64,000 nt of DNA from Siphonodentalium dalli (taxonomy: Eukaryota > Mollusca > Scaphopoda > Gadilida > Siphonodentaliidae). This document shows, in pieces, positions 49,501 to 55,500 of this stretch (position 1 is its first letter; every line of letters begins with the position of its first letter). Location: contig CP136066.1 in NCBI GenBank assembly GCA_032622095.1, positions 231,390,961 to 231,454,960 on the forward strand. The letters run 5' to 3'. Under the pieces are notes generated by a model. It saw nothing but the letters and a program-made list of their open reading frames with translations, was not told the DNA's origin and searched no databases. The position numbers and the translations under genes were made by a program.

Positions 49501-52500
49501 TGTCTGCAAATTTCTACTGGATTACGTCACATCGGAATGATTATCTAAGCCAGCCCGGGAACGAGCATTAAACAAACTCTTACTCTGAATGAGGGCACGC
49601 ATGGTCAGCATGTTATTCTTTAATGGGGCATTAACGCGAATCCGCGAACTTGTGTATGTTGCACAAAGATTCTTTTATGATGATCGCCATTAGCCCAAGC
49701 ATTTTCAAGCTTCAGATCGCGACAATAAGCCAAGTCGCAATTTTATATTACTATAAATGATACGATATTTGTGTGTTTCCTCATGCATCAAACTATACTT
49801 TTTTTTATACAATTTGGAATAATGATGAATAAATTAGTCCAAACGCCTCGTCAATATTCACGTCAAGATAATAAATGAGGCAGTTTTTATGATCCACATT
49901 CCCATACTCTGAAGTAAATTGAACCAATGATATCTCCTTTGATAGGGAATTCCCCACCAATCACGTGGGGGAATCCCGTGGAACTATTTGTGGGGTGTCA
50001 CTATTTATGGTTTGTTCATGCTGTTATTTTTTGTTTCTGAAGATGGACTGTGTCGATTCCATTTGGTCATTATTAATGAAAATAGGATTAGATATCATAT
50101 ATAGCCTGCCGAGACAGACAAGACTGAATAAGTTTTTAATAACGTCATTTATTTGTGTATGAATGGGATTTCATGGCAAAAGTTGGCACAATATAAACAA
50201 ATGTTTTTATTTCTGTTTCTGTTGCCACACTTGGAATTAAACGTGTGTATACCATTATACTTGTGTTTGTCTTTATTCAGTAATAATTTCATCGATATTA
50301 ATTTGAATTGTGCTCCCTCAAAAAAGGCGCGCGCAAAAGCTCTGAGCGATATATCGCGCACCTACGTTTTCCAAATTCGAAGGACTGTATAGCATACATG
50401 ATATCAAGGCATTGAAAATAAGTAATACTAAATACTGAAAAATTACCCATAATTCTGCTGTGGTTAAGGCATCGATTATTTAGGGCATTGCTGTATGCAT
50501 CAGCCGTTTGGGCTTTTCAGTCAGTCTTTGACAATTATCTTTAACACTTCAATGACTGGAGCTTCCTGAAATTAGCAAAAACCCTGTGCCAATGCATTCT
50601 CTTATATATGCGAGTTTCCCTATAGGGAGCCTCACATATATATGAGAATACATTGGCCTATCAATATTTACCTGTAAACCTGTAAGCTAGTGAATTCTAT
50701 TATATATATGAGGCTTCCTATGGGAGACCCTCATATATATTTAATGCTGCACCAGCACAGCTCCCATCATGAAAGGGTTAATCAGTAGATATAAATTGAT
50801 GCATGTTTTTTATTTTGAACAGTTCATTGTGGTTGTGAAGTCCTTCGATGAAGATATCAAGACGATGCAGCCGGATGTGTTCTTTTCTGTCTTTGAAACA
50901 TTCTTCATCGCGTTTAATGATGCGAGAGCTGAGAACGAAAAAATGCGACGACAGAAAGAAGAGGAAGAAAAGAGAGCGAAGCTGGAAGAGAAGGTAAAAA
51001 ATAGTGAGCCTGTCACCCTTTATAGAGCCCCACATAGACTGGAGCAGACGACACTCTGCAGTGCATGCTTCCATCTATGTGAGGCTCCCTGTGAGATAAA
51101 ACTTTAACATTGTGTTTTGAGGTGGATGTTTTACATTACTGATCAAGTCTGCAAATAGTGTGTCTGTCATTTGCAGAATGAGGTCCCCAGAGGGTGAATT
51201 TAGCGAATTTAGCAAATTCACCCTCTGGAGACATCATTCTGCTTAGGCCTCATCTTCTGGGAAGTATCTATAGTATCAAATTAAGATTGTTTTTAGTTAC
51301 ATTTCCCTTCTAGGAAGTTTCTATATCCCCTAATTTGCAGAAGATAAAATTCATAATTGAGGTGCCCAATGGGTGAACATCACCAACTTCAACTGGAGAA
51401 CTTCAACCTGATCCTAGGTCTGCCATATCAGTTGACGGCCTAAGCATAATTAGGTCCACAGAGGGTGAATTTAGTGTTGCTAGCCCGCTAAATTCACCCT
51501 CTGGGGACCTCATTCTGCAAATGACAAACACACTATTTGCAGGCCTGTCTACCAGAGTAACCCTTTTAGTTTTGCGAAGGTTAATGCGACAGAATTATAG
51601 GCGGAAATGTTAATAATCTGGCACCTTGCCTAGATATAACTCTTGCCAAAATGTCCTATGATATCCTAGGAATAAAACCTTGGAATAGTTAGGAAAATTC
51701 CTTGGTACTCCTAGGATATCCTAGGATCAGAAACCTTGGAAAACTTGGAAATTGTTGGGGCGGTACTGGAATGTTTCAAGTTCGGAAAACCTTGGAATAC
51801 CTTGAGCACCGAAAAGCGATGGCGCGCTGCTTAAGAATGAAAAGCGATGGTGCGTTGTTTAAAAATGAAACGTGATGGTGCATTGCTTAAAAATGAAAAG
51901 CAATGGTGCGTTGCTTAAAAATGAAATGCGGGTTGCAGAACTAATGACCACCCTTGCATAAAGAAATCCGAGCTTGGAAGTTTGGGAATCCTAGGAATTC
52001 ATAGGATTTCCAAGGTTTGAACCAAGCGTTTTGAATGATAAAATGTACTCTTCAACAAAGTTTGGAAATCCTTGGTTGGAACCTTGGTAAAGCTAAGTAA
52101 AGCTTGGATTTAAATTTTACCAAGCTTTACCAAGGTTGTCACATAAAGTGAAACCTTGGAAAAGCTTGGAAATTCTTGACTGTGTCAACTAAACCTTGGT
52201 AAAGCTAAGTAAAGCTTGGATCTAATATTTACCAAGCTTTTCCAAGCTTTACCAAGGTTGTCACATGAAGTTGGAAAAGCTTGGAAATCCTTGGAAAAGC
52301 TCAGTAAAGTTTAGTCATACATGTAGGTCACATGACTATACAGACGTCACTGTTGTCTGTGGCAGCATTTTGAATCAACTGTTGCACTGAGTTTAAATCC
52401 ATGTTTTATCACAACAATTGTCAGGTAAGTTATTGTTTGTGTGGCCCTAATGTTTTCTATATGACTATGGTTGTACATGTAGTGCTATTTTTATTTATGA

Positions 52501-55500
52501 TATTATTTTAATGATTGTTTTACAATTTCCAAGACTGACCTTAAGGACCACTATTTACCTTTTCATTCCAAAGGCTTGTCTCTGTCATTATTTATTTATA
52601 GCTAATTTATCTGTTTTATCACACTCCAAATACCTCAGATCCATAAAAATATACCTGTGAATATTATCCTATACATTTTACATGGTATCACTTCATAAGG
52701 TACCATTTATCTCAATCTACATACATGTAGAATAAAATAATTCTGACTGTAAAGTGAACTTTGAATGAATAATAGTATGAATGATTATATGGCATGGTTC
52801 ATGACTGTTGTAAATTTCAAGAGATTGTATCATTAATGATGATGATATTGTCAAAGTTGAAGCCTTTGCAGTGTCATTAGAGATTTTCACCTTTTAAATA
52901 CAAAACAATTGCAAACTTGGTAAAGCTGGGTTGCAACCTTGGTGAAGGTCGTTTACAACCTTGGTAAAGCTTGGTAAAGCTAGGCTGGAACCTTGGTAAA
53001 GCTTGGTAAAGCTAGGTAAAGCTAGATTGGAAACCTTGGTAAAGCTTGGTAAAGTTAGGTTGCAAACCTTGGTAAAGCTTGGTAAAGTTAGGTTGTAAAC
53101 CTTGGTAAAGCTTGGTAAAGCTAGGCTGGCACCTTGGTAAAGCTTGGTAAAGCTAGGCTGGAACCTTGGTAAAGCTTGGTAAAGCTAGATTGGAAACCTT
53201 GGTAAAGCTTGGTAAAGCTAGATTGTAAACCTTGGTAAAGCTTGGTAAAGCTAGATTGGAAACCTTGGTAAAGCTATGCTGGAACCTTGGTAAAGCTTGG
53301 TAAAGCTAGGCTGGAACCTAGGTAAAGCTTTGGTAAAGCTAGGCTAGAACCTTGGTAAAGCTAGATTGGAAACCTTGGTAAAGCTATGCTGGAACCTTGG
53401 TAAAGCTTGGTAAAGCTAGGCTGGAACCTAGGTAAAGCTTTGGTAAAGCTAGGCTAGAACCTTGGTAAAGCTAGATTGGAAACCTTGGTAAAGCTAGGAA
53501 AAGTTAAGATTAAGATTTTGTAAAGCTTGGAAATCCTTGGATGAGCTCGGTTGAATTTGCTGAGTTATTCCAAGGTTTTCCGAACTTGAAACGTTCCAAT
53601 ACCGCCCCAAGGATTTCCATGGTTTTCCAAGGTCTCTTATCCTAGGATATCCTAGGAATTCCAAGTAATTTTCCTAACTTTTCCAAGGTTTTATTTCTAG
53701 GATATCCTAGGAATTCCTTGGATATGGGGGTACAGCTGAGGGAAATTTCATATATTTTCTACAGACCTACACATTATTACTTACAAATCTACACTCATGT
53801 ACATAACTCTAAATTTCAATAGTAACCCTTTTGATACCTCGCGTCCTACGCATATTTTCTGAATTTAAAACAATTGTTGAAACCCAACTATGTACCACTG
53901 TCCCATTTTATTATAAACTATCAGATATGACAATCATGATACGTATTAAAGCTGTAATGACACCTATATTTACATTTATGGTACATGTTTTTACGATACT
54001 GGTATGCATACCCACATTATTTAGTATGCTCTTATTTCCAAAAGCATTATTACTTCTATTATGCTCCTATTGATTTATTTGACTTCTAAATTGTCTGTGT
54101 GGCGCTTCAGAATGTGTACATAGGTTTATTACACACCTTTGTCCATGTTACCAAGACAGGTTTACCCCTGTATTCTGCGGTGTTCCCAGCCCCCCCCCCC
54201 TGAATCTTACAAGACAGGTTTACCCCTGTATTCTGCGGTGTTCCCAGCCCCCCTCCTGAATCTTACAAGACAGGTTTACCCCTGTATTCTGCGGTGTTCC
54301 CAGCCCCCCCTGAATCTTATGAATCTTACAAGACAGGTTTACCCCTGTATTCTGCGGTGTTCCCAGCCCCCCCCCCTGAATCTTATGAATCTTACAAGAC
54401 AGGTTTACCCCTGTATTCTGCAGTGTACCCACCCCCCCCCCCCCCCCCCAGATCTTACAAGAGAGATTTAATGGGACAGAATTATAGTGTGGGGCAAAAT
54501 CATGCCAAAATGTAAAAAAAAACTGGCACCAGATCTGGATATAGTGTGTCTGTCCACAGAGGGCCACCATCACCAAATTCACCCTCTGGGGACCTCATTC
54601 TGCTTTGGCCTCATCTTCTGGGAAATATATCTATCTAGTCTCAAATTAACATTGTTTTTAATGACTTTTTCCATTCTGTTCTATATCCCCTAATTTGCAG
54701 GTGATAAAATGCATAATTGAGGTGACTAATGGGTGAACATCACCAACTTCAACACTGGTGAAATTTAATCTGATCCTAGGTCTCCCATAGCAGTTGAGGC
54801 CTAAGAATGAGGTTACCAGAGGCTGCAATTGGTGATGCTAGCCCATTGTGCAGGATAGCGTCACAAAAATCACATTCTGGGGACATCGATCATTCTGCAA
54901 ATGTCAGACACACTATATCATTTTAGGGGGTTTTCACTAATTCTGTCTTGTATTTGTGGGGGTAGGGGGGGGGGGGGGGGGGTTGGTGGGAGCACATATC
55001 ATCCGGCTATGTGACTAGTGTGAATATTCTTGGTGAAAATCACTGATTGTAAGTATAACTTCTCAACTCAAAACCAATTATCATATATTTTCAGTTGAAG
55101 GACAAAGTTCTAAAAAGAAATACTCTGGATAAACAGGGTAGTGCGGGCAATAACACTGGTGCTGGCCAAACGGGTTAGTTTTAGTTCAATATATCTATAA
55201 ATAACTCCGGTGCGCTCCATACGTGTTAGTCTTTGTTCAATATATCTATAAATAACTCCGGTGTTTCAAGTCTGGGTCCTGACATATTTAAAAGTTTAAT
55301 CCTTCCATGACTGGAGCTTCCTGAAATTTTGCGAAAAACCCATAGGGAGCCTCACATATATATATATGCTTGGTCTAACAATATTACCTTGACTTTGTAA
55401 GCCAGTGCATTCTCTTATATATGCGAGGCTCGCTATATTAAGAGAATGCACTGACACATGATCTTTTAATGCTGCACCAGCGCAGCTCCCGTCATGAAAA

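Noticed and set aside
53831-54073. 80-residue hydrophobic ORF
   Set aside because: T-rich composition explains the hydrophobic residues; no neighbours or signals support a gene.
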